44,860 nucleotides of DNA, taken from assembly GCA_013152085.1 (NCBI GenBank), contig JAADHC010000028.1:1-44860 (forward strand), written 5' to 3'. Numbering within the stretch: position 1 is the stretch's first letter; each line of letters starts with the position of its first letter. The stretch is from Chlorobiota bacterium (GTDB lineage Bacteria > Bacteroidota > Bacteroidia > Bacteroidales > VadinHA17). The notes under the pieces were generated by a model that saw only the letters and a list, made by a program, of their open reading frames with translations, did no database searches and was not told where the DNA came from. Both the position numbers and the translations under genes were made by a program. This document shows, one piece after another, positions 28,571 to 36,889 of the stretch.

Positions 28571-30277
28571 CTAATGTCCGGTATGGCCTTTATAGAGGAA
28601 TTTATCCCCGGTTTCTTTTACGATCTTCCGGTACCATTCTTCCCCGTATCCGGGTTGGGATAGTTTTGGATTATGATATATGTATCCTTCGGGAACAGGA
28701 GCGGGTTCTTTAATGTTGCCGTCCATGTATTTCGTAAACAGGAATGCATAGAGTTTTTTCCAGGCTTCAAACGTCCGGTTTCCCTGTGAGACCGAATAAT
28801 TGGTCAGAAAAGTGCGGGCGAGGTTCGGATCTTTCTCATACAATGACGAGGCAGCCTTATCAATAGCAGGAACTTCATTTATAAACGAAGTTTCAAGTCC
28901 GGATTGCAGCTTCTGTATATCTTTCATGATAACATTGTAACGGGTATAGGCAAAATTGGATACCTGGTTAAAAATCCAGAAAGCAGATTCGTCTGAAAAT
29001 TCCATCATACTGCCATTCCCTTCGGCAAAAGGCCATGGGATGTCTGTAATACCGCAGTACATGGGAGTGTAAACGGTGGAATAAGTGTCATCAACGCCAA
29101 ACCAGAATATGCCACCGATGGGATCTTTCAGCCATTTACGGCTTTGTGCAATAAAAGAAAACCCGGTTTGCTGCGTGGAGATGGCTCTTTCGTTAAAATA
29201 AGTCCTGCCATCGACATTCCAGGTAAGCGGACGCCAGCGCACCCCACAGGCAAAAGGTCCTGCTCCGAGGTCTTTGGTCATATCCATGGGTGTATTTTCA
29301 TAATGGTCACGCATCATTTCCATCACATCATGAACGGTAAGTTTTGTATCGGGCTTAACCCACAAAGGCATCCGGACAGAAAAATCTTCACCCATGGCGT
29401 ACGGAAGATACTTTTCCATTCCTGAAGTTACCTTGTTGAAGCCCGACCATACCCGCGCCTCACAGAAACGGGCAGCTCCAAAATCCAGCGGAGCATAAGC
29501 ATCGGCAAAGCTGAAATCTTTGTTTTTTCCTTTAAAAAATTTATGTTTTCTGGCTACGTCAATAACATCAGCGGCATAAACCGTGGTTATAACAGGATCA
29601 AAAATTTTATCGAGATGTTTGGAGGATATCGAAGTTTTATCATTTTCGAGAGGAAAAGTAGTGATCCTGGCCTGGTTGGCATGCCCGCAGATATAACCGT
29701 CAGGAACCCTGCGTGCTACCCAGACAGCGCCGGTGTTTCTTTCGCCTTTACCTATCATTTCCATGATCCATGCTTCATGAGGATCAGAAATGGAAAACGA
29801 TTCGCCCGAGCTGTAATATCCGTATTCGTTAAGAAGTTCCGCAATGGTTTTTATTGCCTCACGGGCCGTTTTTGCCCGTTGCAGGGTGATGTACATCAGA
29901 CTGCCATAGTCGATGATTCCGGTTGTATCTCTTAGCTCTGACCGGCCGCCATAAGTTGTCTCACCGATGGCAACCTGGTGTTCATTCATGTTGCCGATTA
30001 CCGTATAGGTGTGCCGTACCTGTTTGATTTTACCCAGATATTTTCCCGTATCCCATTCGTAGATATCCAGCATGGTTCCGTCAGGGTAATCTTTAGCCGG
30101 CCGGAAATATAATTCGCCGTAAAGTACATGACTGTCGGCAGCGTAAGTGATCATGACCGACCCGTCAGCAGAAGCCCCTGAGCTAATCAGAAAATTTGTA
30201 CATCCATTGGCTGTATGGTTTGCCGTCAGGAAAAAGGTTAATAAGGTTCCCAGAGCGAAAACAAGCGTTTTTTTCAT
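28571..30277 (-). CDS. C69-family dipeptidase (Ntn hydrolase)
   Basis: This is a secreted dipeptidase of peptidase family C69 (PepD/U34). A signal peptide ends at about residue 25 and exposes Cys26 in NGCTNFLIS, the N-terminal nucleophile that becomes active after cleavage. Further family marks are the SADGSVMITY segment, GNMNEHQVAIGETT, YGSLMYITLQRAKTAREAI and the SFSISDPHEAWIMEM stretch. Length is 568 aa, in the usual range. It has its own promoter just upstream and a terminator downstream, so it is probably monocistronic. It likely supplies amino acids from extracellular dipeptides. Confidence 0.92.
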   Translation of the reverse strand: MKKTLVFALGTLLTFFLTANHTANGCTNFLISSGASADGSVMITYAADSHVLYGELYFRPAKDYPDGTMLDIYEWDTGKYLGKIKQVRHTYTVIGNMNEHQVAIGETTYGGRSELRDTTGIIDYGSLMYITLQRAKTAREAIKTIAELLNEYGYYSSGESFSISDPHEAWIMEMIGKGERNTGAVWVARRVPDGYICGHANQARITTFPLENDKTSISSKHLDKIFDPVITTVYAADVIDVARKHKFFKGKNKDFSFADAYAPLDFGAARFCEARVWSGFNKVTSGMEKYLPYAMGEDFSVRMPLWVKPDTKLTVHDVMEMMRDHYENTPMDMTKDLGAGPFACGVRWRPLTWNVDGRTYFNERAISTQQTGFSFIAQSRKWLKDPIGGIFWFGVDDTYSTVYTPMYCGITDIPWPFAEGNGSMMEFSDESAFWIFNQVSNFAYTRYNVIMKDIQKLQSGLETSFINEVPAIDKAASSLYEKDPNLARTFLTNYSVSQGNRTFEAWKKLYAFLFTKYMDGNIKEPAPVPEGYIYHNPKLSQPGYGEEWYRKIVKETGDKFLYKGHTGH

Positions 30278-30335
30278 CTTTATCAGTTTTTAATTTTAAT
30301 TAAGGTTTACCGGAACAGTCCGGCAGGAATGACAG

Positions 30336-30367
30336 CAAAAATAAGAAAATAGCTAACAGCAGATCAA
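30336..30367 (-). promoter_or_regulatory. Promoter of the C69 dipeptidase gene
   Basis: On the minus strand TTG (RC of 30365-30367), 21 bases, then TATTTTTG (RC of 30336-30343) match TTG-N19-21-TAnnTTTG. It lies immediately after the end of the alcohol dehydrogenase gene. Confidence 0.65.
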
Positions 30368-30372
30368 CTGTT

Positions 30373-31512
30373 TTACATCATAAATCCTACGAGGGCATGA
30401 TAATCTTCATTGTTGAGTTTATGTACCATTCCGGAGGCTGCATTTTTTGACAGTTGTTTTACAATATCATTTTTATACGTATTGTCGATACCGATATCCG
30501 TTAAATATACAGGAGAATTGATGAAAACAAAGAATTTAATAAATTTTTGAATGATCTGGTCGATGTTGGTTGTATTAAATACCAGTTCACCCAGTTTTGC
30601 AATTCTTTCGGGAATTCTTTTCTTTTGGAGTTTAAGCCATGCAGGATAGATAATGGAGAGGGAAGCACCGTGGGGAACATCGTAGAGTAAAGACAAAACA
30701 TGTCCGACAGTATGCACTCCCCAATCGCCTGTAGTACGTCCGTAAAGGGTAATTTCGTTAAGGGCAAAGGTGGCGTCCAGCATGATATTGGCCCTGTAAT
30801 CATAATTTCCGGGATTTTCCAGGACGAGAGGAGCCCAATGCATGGCATCCTTGATGATCTCGGCAACAAAGCGGTCAGTGATGGATACATCACTGTCTCC
30901 GAAAAATGCTTCCAGTGAATGTGCGATAAGATCAGCAATTCCGTAAGCAGTATATTCCCTTGAGACGGTTTTTGTAAACGACGGGTCGAGAAATGAATGT
31001 TTCGGGTAGTTCAGGGGATGGCGCAGTCCTCTTTTTTCTCCGGCATTATGATCCTGCAGTACAGCAGCAGCATTCATCTCCGTGCCGGTTGCAGCCAGGG
31101 TAAGTACCGTGATCAGGGGTAATGAAGACCGGGGTTCGGCATCTCCCGTCATGACATTCCATGCTTTCAGATCTTCAGGGATACATAACGACATGATCTT
31201 GGCAGAGTCGATTACGCTGCCGCCTCCCAGGGCAACGATGATCTCCACGCTATTTTCCCGGGCCAGTTTTACAGCACGGTCCACATCAGCAGCCAGCGGA
31301 TTGGGTTTGATCCCGCTGAATTCGATGACTTCACACTTTACCGCGTTGAATTGCCGCATGACAATATCGTAATAACCATATTTTTTTGCAGAACCTTTGC
31401 CAAGGACGAGCATGACTTTTTTTCCATACCGGGAAACAACTTCTCCAAGGGTATCCGTACAACCTTTACCAAAGTGAAGGGTTACCGGGTTATGTGCAAC
31501 AAAATTTTTCAT
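30373..31512 (-). CDS. Iron-containing (group III) alcohol dehydrogenase
   Basis: This NAD(P)H-dependent dehydrogenase reduces short aldehydes or oxidises alcohols, and resembles butanol dehydrogenases. The N-terminal dinucleotide domain has GKGSAKKYG (38-46) and IIVALGGGSVIDSAK (89-103). The metal-binding helical domain has the ligand set in ADLIAHSLE and VHTVGHVLSLLYDVPHG. Length 379 aa is typical. It starts 11 bp after anmK on the same strand, so the two form an operon, although no metabolic link is obvious. The exact substrate cannot be read. Confidence 0.92.
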   Translation of the reverse strand: MKNFVAHNPVTLHFGKGCTDTLGEVVSRYGKKVMLVLGKGSAKKYGYYDIVMRQFNAVKCEVIEFSGIKPNPLAADVDRAVKLARENSVEIIVALGGGSVIDSAKIMSLCIPEDLKAWNVMTGDAEPRSSLPLITVLTLAATGTEMNAAAVLQDHNAGEKRGLRHPLNYPKHSFLDPSFTKTVSREYTAYGIADLIAHSLEAFFGDSDVSITDRFVAEIIKDAMHWAPLVLENPGNYDYRANIMLDATFALNEITLYGRTTGDWGVHTVGHVLSLLYDVPHGASLSIIYPAWLKLQKKRIPERIAKLGELVFNTTNIDQIIQKFIKFFVFINSPVYLTDIGIDNTYKNDIVKQLSKNAASGMVHKLNNEDYHALVGFMM

Positions 31513-31523
31513 ATTTCAGGAAT

Positions 31524-32603
31524 TTAACGGTTTAACATAACAATACTGCCGGTGCTGAGGTCACGCGATGCCCCGGTAACCGAAGCGAAGCAATTCATTT
31601 CGTTTCTGAGGCGCAAAACACCTAGCAGCGCAAAGATAAGCGCTTCTTTATAGTCAACAATAGTCTGATCCGGAACTACAATTTTTACGGGTGACAAGGA
31701 GCTGATCCTTTCGACCAGGAAAGTGTTTCTCGCACCGCCACCGGTGAGGAGGGCTTTGTCTCCTTTTACCTGCTTTACCGAAACGGAGATCTGACGTGCA
31801 ATGTGTTCATAAACAGTTCTTAATTTGTCTTCTGCAGAGAGTTCAAACCGGTCAAGTACCGGATAAAAGACAGCAAAGAGCCACTCCCTGCCTAATGATT
31901 TCGGAGGAGGAATACGATAGAAATCAAGCGTATCCAACTCTTCTAACAAATCCGGGCTGACTGTTCCTTTTCTTCCCAACCGGCCATCCTGATCAAATTC
32001 AAGTCCCAGGGGACGGACAATGTGTTGCATGGCCAGATTTGCCGGACAGGGGTCGTAGGCAATCCGTTTCCCGTTAAGATCAAAGGAGAGGTTGGCAAAT
32101 CCGCCCAGGTTGATACAATGGCTGTATTCTTCGAAAAGCAAAACATCCCCGGCAGGAACCAGTGGGGCACCCTGTCCACCCATGGCCACATCGAGGCTGC
32201 GGAAATCCCAAACCGTCGTAATACCTGTTGCTGCAGCAATGGCATTCCCGTCTCCAAGCTGAAAGGTGAGATGTTTCGCAGGATCATGAAAAACCGTGTG
32301 ACCGTGTGAGGCGATAAGTTCCGGGATAAAATGATGACGTTCGATGAAGCGATTAACTTCATTACCTGTCCATGTCCCGTAAGCATGATGAAGCAAAGCC
32401 AGATTCTTACCTGAAAGTCCGGCAGCATGGCTCAGTGACTCCAGCAATTCCTGCGGATAGGGAACGGTAATCGCATGGTGGATAACATAACTCCATCTGG
32501 TCTTCCTGTACGAAAGTGTTACGGCGACAATATCCAGGCCATCCATCGAACTTCCCGACATGAGGCCGATAACGTTATATGTATTCCATAGTGTGACAGG
32601 CAT
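31524..32603 (-). CDS. anmK: Anhydro-N-acetylmuramic acid kinase
   Basis: AnmK opens and phosphorylates anhydro-MurNAc from cell-wall turnover to give MurNAc-6-phosphate. The protein has the ATP-binding start VIGLMSGSSMDGLD (11-24). IASHGHTVFHDP, the catalytic-Asp region VWDFRSLDVAMGGQGAPLVP and INLGGFANLS follow. A C-terminal ALLTGGGARNTFL carries the second nucleotide-binding motif. Length 359 aa is normal. It is the first gene of an operon with an iron alcohol dehydrogenase, and is divergent from a nucleotidyltransferase gene that could belong to the same recycling route. No MurQ etherase is in the window. Confidence 0.94.
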   Translation of the reverse strand: MPVTLWNTYNVIGLMSGSSMDGLDIVAVTLSYRKTRWSYVIHHAITVPYPQELLESLSHAAGLSGKNLALLHHAYGTWTGNEVNRFIERHHFIPELIASHGHTVFHDPAKHLTFQLGDGNAIAAATGITTVWDFRSLDVAMGGQGAPLVPAGDVLLFEEYSHCINLGGFANLSFDLNGKRIAYDPCPANLAMQHIVRPLGLEFDQDGRLGRKGTVSPDLLEELDTLDFYRIPPPKSLGREWLFAVFYPVLDRFELSAEDKLRTVYEHIARQISVSVKQVKGDKALLTGGGARNTFLVERISSLSPVKIVVPDQTIVDYKEALIFALLGVLRLRNEMNCFASVTGASRDLSTGSIVMLNR

Positions 32604-32641
32604 TTGTTGTACTTGTATGCGTTGTTATGATAAAATGATTA

Positions 32642-32649
32642 CAAATATA
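32642..32649 (-). promoter_or_regulatory. Candidate -7 element of the anmK operon
   Basis: The minus strand reads TATATTTG about 39 bases upstream of the anmK start codon. It matches TAnnTTTG; a TTG lies 25 bases upstream, somewhat too far. Confidence 0.45.
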
Positions 32650-32720
32650 ACGAGAAAATTCCGGCTTATCGGATCAATTCTTCCGTGATATTTTGTTCCG
32701 TTATCCAAAGAAAATCATTT

Positions 32721-32728
32721 TATCTTTG
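32721..32728 (+). promoter_or_regulatory. Candidate -7 element of the nucleotidyltransferase gene
   Basis: TATCTTTG matches TAnnTTTG and lies 26 bases upstream of the ATG at 32755. A TTG at 32693-32695 is 25 bases away, longer than ideal. Confidence 0.45.
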
Positions 32729-32754
32729 CGGGAAATTGATCAACAAAGGGAGAT

Positions 32755-33681
32755 ATGAAACCAAAAGAAATATATAATATGAAACCTACGCTTATTGTTC
32801 TTGCAGCCGGAATCGGCAGCCGTTATGGTGGTTTGAAACAAATTGATGCAGTCGGTCCTTCCGGTGAGGCTATCATAGATTATTCCATTTACGATGCTAT
32901 TCGTGCCGGGTTTGGCAAAGTGGTTTTTGTTATCCGGAAGTCCATAGAAAAGGACGTGCGTGCTTTCTTTGAGCCACGGCTGCGGGGACGAATTGATCTG
33001 GATTTTGTTTACCAGGAGATTGATATGGTGCCTCCGGGAATAACAATTACTACAGAACGTAAGAAACCCTGGGGGACGGCTCATGCCGTTTTGGTAGCCA
33101 AAGACCTGGTTCATGGACCTTTTGCCGTAATTAACGGGGATGATTTTTATGGTCCGTCATCTTATCGGCAGATTGCAGAGTTTCTTACGCGTAATACAAA
33201 TCCTGACGAATATGCTATGGTAGGTTTTCAACTGGATAAAACCTTATCTGCCTACGGTTCTGTAGCCAGGGGTGTTTGCAGTATTACCGGAGAAGGCCAT
33301 CTGCAAGAGGTTACGGAACATACGAAGATTATCATCAGGGAGGGAAAAATAATTTCTGTTCTTGAGAATGGCTCCGAGGTGATCTTTTCGGGAAAAGAAC
33401 AGGTGTCCATGAATTTCTGGGGATTTAAACCATCCGCTTTTGATCGTATTGAAAGGCTTTTCCGTGATTTTATCCGGGACCATGGTGATGACCCGGGAAC
33501 CGAATTCTTTATTCCGGTACCGTTAACCAAACTGATTCATGCCGGGGAAATTCAATTGAAAATACTGGAAAGCCGGGAAAGCTGGTTTGGCGTAACCTAT
33601 CAGGAAGACAAACCTGAAGTAATCCGCAAGATAAGTGATCTTGTAAATAAAGGTATTTATCCCCGGAAACTTTGGGATTAA
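32755..33681 (+). CDS. Sugar-nucleotidyltransferase-like protein
   Basis: The protein has the GT-A-like NTP-transferase fold. LIVLAAGIGSRYGGLKQ (13-29 from the first ATG) is the nucleotide-binding loop, KPWGTAHAVL the second conserved segment and FAVINGDDFYG the metal-binding aspartates. It is 308 aa. An AGGGAG sits directly before the ATG at 32755, which favours this start, but an ATG at 32779 begins closer to the family N-terminus. Substrate is unknown; N-acetylmuramate-phosphate uridylyltransferase (MurU-like) is a possibility because anmK is divergent from it, but this is inference. Mannose or glucose phosphate nucleotidyltransferase are alternatives. Confidence 0.8.
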   Translation: MKPKEIYNMKPTLIVLAAGIGSRYGGLKQIDAVGPSGEAIIDYSIYDAIRAGFGKVVFVIRKSIEKDVRAFFEPRLRGRIDLDFVYQEIDMVPPGITITTERKKPWGTAHAVLVAKDLVHGPFAVINGDDFYGPSSYRQIAEFLTRNTNPDEYAMVGFQLDKTLSAYGSVARGVCSITGEGHLQEVTEHTKIIIREGKIISVLENGSEVIFSGKEQVSMNFWGFKPSAFDRIERLFRDFIRDHGDDPGTEFFIPVPLTKLIHAGEIQLKILESRESWFGVTYQEDKPEVIRKISDLVNKGIYPRKLWD

Positions 33682-33760
33682 CGGCCGGATGATATACCCA
33701 CGGGAATTCGATATCAGAAAATAACAAAATATTTTTAAATAAATTTGGATTTTAACACAG

Positions 33761-33788
33761 TATCTACGTAGATATATCTACGTAGATA
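33761..33788. repeat. Two tandem perfect 14-bp palindromes
   Basis: TATCTACGTAGATA occurs twice back to back (33761-33774 and 33775-33788). Each copy is a perfect palindrome and the pair is one too. A half copy TATCTACGT recurs at 34333-34341. The 28 bases can also fold into a 12-bp hairpin with a TATA loop, followed by a T-rich stretch, so a terminator for the upstream nucleotidyltransferase gene and a protein-binding operator are both possible. Confidence 0.7.
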
Positions 33789-33902
33789 ATTTTCTTTTAT
33801 TCTTTTCCGTTTATCGTCAGCACTTCCTCTTGTTAACGCTAACGTATGTATCAAATTGTGGTAACCTTGTGCATAAGTTTTCGGAAGCAAAAGGCAATAC
33901 TT

Positions 33903-33970
33903 CGACTCCTGACGGAGTCGTTTATTGGTCATAGGTTGATGTTACAATACGCTGACTCCTCCGGAGTCAG
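33903..33970 (-). repeat. Palindromic ~50-bp repeat pair, inverted orientation
   Basis: Two hairpins, CGACTCC/GGAGTCG (33903-33920) and CTGACTCC/GGAGTCAG (33952-33970), are spaced 50 bp apart. Read on the minus strand, the unit including its linker (GTATTGTAAC) aligns end to end over 56 bases with the unit at 34082-34137. It is therefore the same repeat family lying in opposite orientation, with changed stem bases that still pair. Confidence 0.65.
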
Positions 33971-34023
33971 GAATTTCCTGTGGAAATGTGATAAATGATT
34001 ACAAGGGTTCCTTTTCCTGTACC

Positions 34024-34194
34024 GATCCCGCAGGGATCAAAGTTTGATAACCATATAACAGCAAATATCAGCGATCCCGTAGGTATCAGGGTATTGTAAC
34101 CGTAAACCGGCAAATATCAATGATCCCGTTAGGGATCAAAGTATTGTAAAAATATATAGCATTAAATATCAACGATCCTGAAGGGCATGCCCTT
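34024..34194 (+). repeat. Array of four palindromic repeats, ~50-bp period
   Basis: Cores GATCCCgcaGGGATC (34024-34038), GATCCCgtaGGtATC (34073-34087), GATCCCgttaGGGATC (34122-34137) and a degenerate GATCCTgaaGGGCAT (34174-34188) are spaced 49, 49 and 52 bp. The linkers share GTATTGTAA and AAATATCA. The last unit runs into a perfect palindrome AAGGGCATGCCCTT (34181-34194). The rest of the 33682-34389 gap has no gene. Confidence 0.7.
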
Positions 34195-34389
34195 GACGAA
34201 CCATATTGTCATGGCAGGCCTGACACCGTAAGTCGCAATGAGGTCGCAGTATAGCATTCAAAAAAAAACGCGTTATGTTGCCATACGTATTGTCTGATTT
34301 TTACCGGCAGAATACATATATTTAAGGAAAAGTATCTACGTGTTATTGAATTTCAGAGTCTTGCAGTAAATATTAAAATCGGACAAAGG

Positions 34390-36132
34390 CTACCAGTAAA
34401 ACTTGCCGTGATATACAGACTGATTATCTTTTCCGTCGGTGACTTCGAGTCTGAGCTGGTGCATTTTATTCCGGTCCAGGCGTGAGGGGTCAAATGAGTA
34501 CCAGATAAGATCTTTTTTAGGTTCATACTCAAACAATACCCACTGATCATCTATAAAACCATTATAGGATTTGATTCCGGAAAAATCATCCTTGATTTTG
34601 AATACAACAGATGCCGCCTTGCTGAAATCGTATGAATTTTCTTTAAAACGGGGAATGATTTCAGGCGGAATAGTGTCCAGGGCAACCGTATAACTTCCAA
34701 ATCGCCTGAGTTGGCCTGTAATGTTCCCGTTTTCCCATTCTCCTCCTGCAGCAGAAAGGTTCCCTTTTGCATCCACTGACGCCAGGAGTAATTTGCCTGT
34801 AAGGTATGGTGCCACTGAATCGGGTTTTATCCGGAGTGTAAATGCACGTTGCAGGGGAATATCAGGTTTGTGAATCTGATAAACAGGAGAAAGACTACCA
34901 TTTACACGTGGGAATGTCTGTATGTGAAAGCAGAGTGTATCATAAAGGGCATTTTCCGGAATGAACCCCTGGCAGCCAATGGTAGAGAACCGGTTCTCCC
35001 GGTTCCATAACATAAAAGAGCATGATTCAGGATTATTTTGTGTGGTTGTCTGATCCAGCGGCGGAGATACCCGGACCAGCGAAAAGGACAGGTGACTGGT
35101 ATTTCCGTAAACATCCGAAGCTTGGATCTCTATATGATGGGGCACCATGTCGCCAGGTTGAATGATTCCATGATCCTGGGCAGTACGGTAGATATTTAAG
35201 CGGTTGTTGGGCGAAATGTAGGTACGGATAATATTGCGGCCGTTCCTGATCTTTTCACCGTAGTCCATTAGTGTGTTGATATAACGGGTTGTGCTGTACG
35301 AAAACTCATCCATAACAATATGGTAAATCAATTTTCCGTCGAACAGAACCTGTAAATCATAAATGCCACATCGGTTGTGTGAACCATCCAGATAATCCTG
35401 AACTTCTATTCCCAGGCTTACCGGTCCTGTGACCTGCACGGGTTGTGATTGTTTTAATGTATAGGCATGTCCTGTTGCATTTGTTGAAAAGCTTTTTGTT
35501 CCGTGGGTGTTATTAATAAAAGTTTCGGATGTCGCCGGATAAATCAGTAATCTCTTAAATACCGGTGCAACCGTATCTTTAACGGGAAATCTGAATTTTA
35601 AAGGATTTACCGGGTGTTCGGTTTGTGTATCCCTGATTTCAAAGTGCAGGTGTGGTCCGAAAGAATTTCCTGTATTTCCGGAATATCCGATTACTTCACC
35701 TTTGTTCACCGGAAAATCTTCAGGAGTGAAAAACAGGTCGACGGTATAGGATTTCTGCTTGTATTGTGCACTCTTAACCACCGGACTGATTTTCTTTGCC
35801 AGCCTGCTCAAATGTCCGTATACGGAAGTGTAACCGTTAGGATGAGTGATGTAAACTGCTTTGCCAAATCCTGATATGGAAATCCTGATACGGGAAATAT
35901 ATCCGTCGGCGATTGAATAAACTTTTTTCCCTTCCATGCCCTGAGTTTTAATATCAATTCCGGAATGAAAGTGATCCGTACGTAGTTCCATGAAATTTGA
36001 CGACAGGAAAATCGGTATCCTGAGCGGAGGGGTAAAAAGCGGTTTTTCCCGGAGAGGCGTATCATCATCTGCCTGTACAGGAATGACAGGCAGAAAAATA
36101 AAAAGGAACAGAAGGGTGCGAAGTATCATCAT
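34390..36132 (-). CDS. Exported M23-family metallopeptidase
   Basis: A signal peptide (about 1-21, ending IPVQA) leads into a LytM/M23 domain at about residues 40-190. The zinc ligands appear as HFHSGIDI (about 54-61) and the final HxH in FGPHLHFEIRD (about 160-170). GYTSVYGHLS is the conserved middle strand. All ligands are present, so peptidoglycan endopeptidase activity is plausible. Residues 200-580 form a long beta-rich C-terminal part of unknown fold, with immunoglobulin-like strand patterns. At 580 aa it is longer than simple LytM enzymes. It is divergent from the zapA gene cluster. Confidence 0.88.
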   Translation of the reverse strand: MMILRTLLFLFIFLPVIPVQADDDTPLREKPLFTPPLRIPIFLSSNFMELRTDHFHSGIDIKTQGMEGKKVYSIADGYISRIRISISGFGKAVYITHPNGYTSVYGHLSRLAKKISPVVKSAQYKQKSYTVDLFFTPEDFPVNKGEVIGYSGNTGNSFGPHLHFEIRDTQTEHPVNPLKFRFPVKDTVAPVFKRLLIYPATSETFINNTHGTKSFSTNATGHAYTLKQSQPVQVTGPVSLGIEVQDYLDGSHNRCGIYDLQVLFDGKLIYHIVMDEFSYSTTRYINTLMDYGEKIRNGRNIIRTYISPNNRLNIYRTAQDHGIIQPGDMVPHHIEIQASDVYGNTSHLSFSLVRVSPPLDQTTTQNNPESCSFMLWNRENRFSTIGCQGFIPENALYDTLCFHIQTFPRVNGSLSPVYQIHKPDIPLQRAFTLRIKPDSVAPYLTGKLLLASVDAKGNLSAAGGEWENGNITGQLRRFGSYTVALDTIPPEIIPRFKENSYDFSKAASVVFKIKDDFSGIKSYNGFIDDQWVLFEYEPKKDLIWYSFDPSRLDRNKMHQLRLEVTDGKDNQSVYHGKFYW

Positions 36133-36219
36133 TATACTTAATAAATGAATCTTAAAAGGAATAGGGTGTAAAACTATGATTTATTTTCCATGATAGCTTA
36201 AAAATAGTTACGCTAATTT

Positions 36220-36248
36220 TTGTAATTCGGCAAGCTATGTTAATTTTG
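36220..36248 (+). promoter_or_regulatory. Candidate promoter of the coiled-coil/zapA operon
   Basis: TTG (36220-36222) and TAATTTTG (36241-36248, matching TAnnTTTG) are 18 bases apart. The start point would be only a few bases before the first ATG at 36260. Confidence 0.45.
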
Positions 36249-36259
36249 TAATAAATAAG

Positions 36260-36553
36260 ATGATGATGATCCGCAATGAAACCATCCTTGAGGTAGAGGA
36301 GAAAATCCGGCAGCTGATAACGATACTGGATCGTACCAGGGAGGATCTCGGAAAGAAGGATAGTGCCGTTGGCCATTTGGAAAGCAAGATTAAGGAGATG
36401 GAAAATGAGCTGGATCATCTGCGACAAAAATATGAATCGTTGAAGCTGGCAAAGTCACTTTCGGGAGAATCCACCGGAAGTAGTGATGCCAAAATGAAGA
36501 TAAACAATATAGTGCGGGGGTTGGACAGGTGCATAGCCCTGTTGAACCAATGA
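36260..36553 (+). CDS. Small coiled-coil protein upstream of zapA
   Basis: The 97-aa protein is almost entirely a predicted coiled coil from residue 8 to 66. Heptads such as LEVEEKIRQLITILDRTRED and HLESKIKEMENELDHLRQKY are visible. A Ser/Gly-rich hinge and a final helix (KINNIVRGLDRCIALLNQ) follow. Three consecutive ATG codons make the exact start uncertain by two residues. It lies 15 bp before zapA and is surely co-transcribed. Its position and form suggest a ZapB-like division partner, but I see no specific ZapB signature. Confidence 0.8.
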   Translation: MMMIRNETILEVEEKIRQLITILDRTREDLGKKDSAVGHLESKIKEMENELDHLRQKYESLKLAKSLSGESTGSSDAKMKINNIVRGLDRCIALLNQ

Positions 36554-36568
36554 AGTTGAGTTTGAGTT

Positions 36569-36859
36569 ATGGAGGATAAATTTACCATACGTGTTAATGT
36601 TGCCGACAGATACTATCCTTTAAAGATTACCAGAAGTGATGAGGAGACGATAAGGAGAGCTGCCCGGTTAATAAATGAGAAGATACTGCAATACAAACAG
36701 CGGTATGTAGAAAAAGATTTGCAGGATTTTCTGGCGATGGCGGCGTTGCAGTTTGTGGTGAAACTGATGGATTGTGAGGAAAAACAAGATGTTGCTCCAA
36801 TCATGGAAGATATCGAAGCCCTGAATAAAGAATTGGATGAATATCTGAAAAATGTGTAA
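36569..36859 (+). CDS. zapA: Cell division protein ZapA
   Basis: ZapA binds and bundles FtsZ filaments at midcell. The 96-aa protein has the family pattern: an N-terminal beta strand (FTIRVNVADRYYPLKITRSD), then EETIRRAARLINEKI and a long C-terminal helix beginning with DFLAMAALQFVVKLMD. Length is typical. The order coiled-coil gene, zapA, 6S RNA, rny is a synteny I associate with Bacteroidota, and zapA next to the 6S RNA gene is also known from E. coli. Confidence 0.92.
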   Translation: MEDKFTIRVNVADRYYPLKITRSDEETIRRAARLINEKILQYKQRYVEKDLQDFLAMAALQFVVKLMDCEEKQDVAPIMEDIEALNKELDEYLKNV

Positions 36860-36889
36860 GAAACGTTCTTTTAAATAATAAATAGATTT

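Noticed and set aside
34024-34194. Possible CRISPR array
   Set aside because: The ~50-bp period is regular, but the conserved part includes the linker, the cores are palindromic and vary, there are no unique spacers of constant length, and no cas genes are present.
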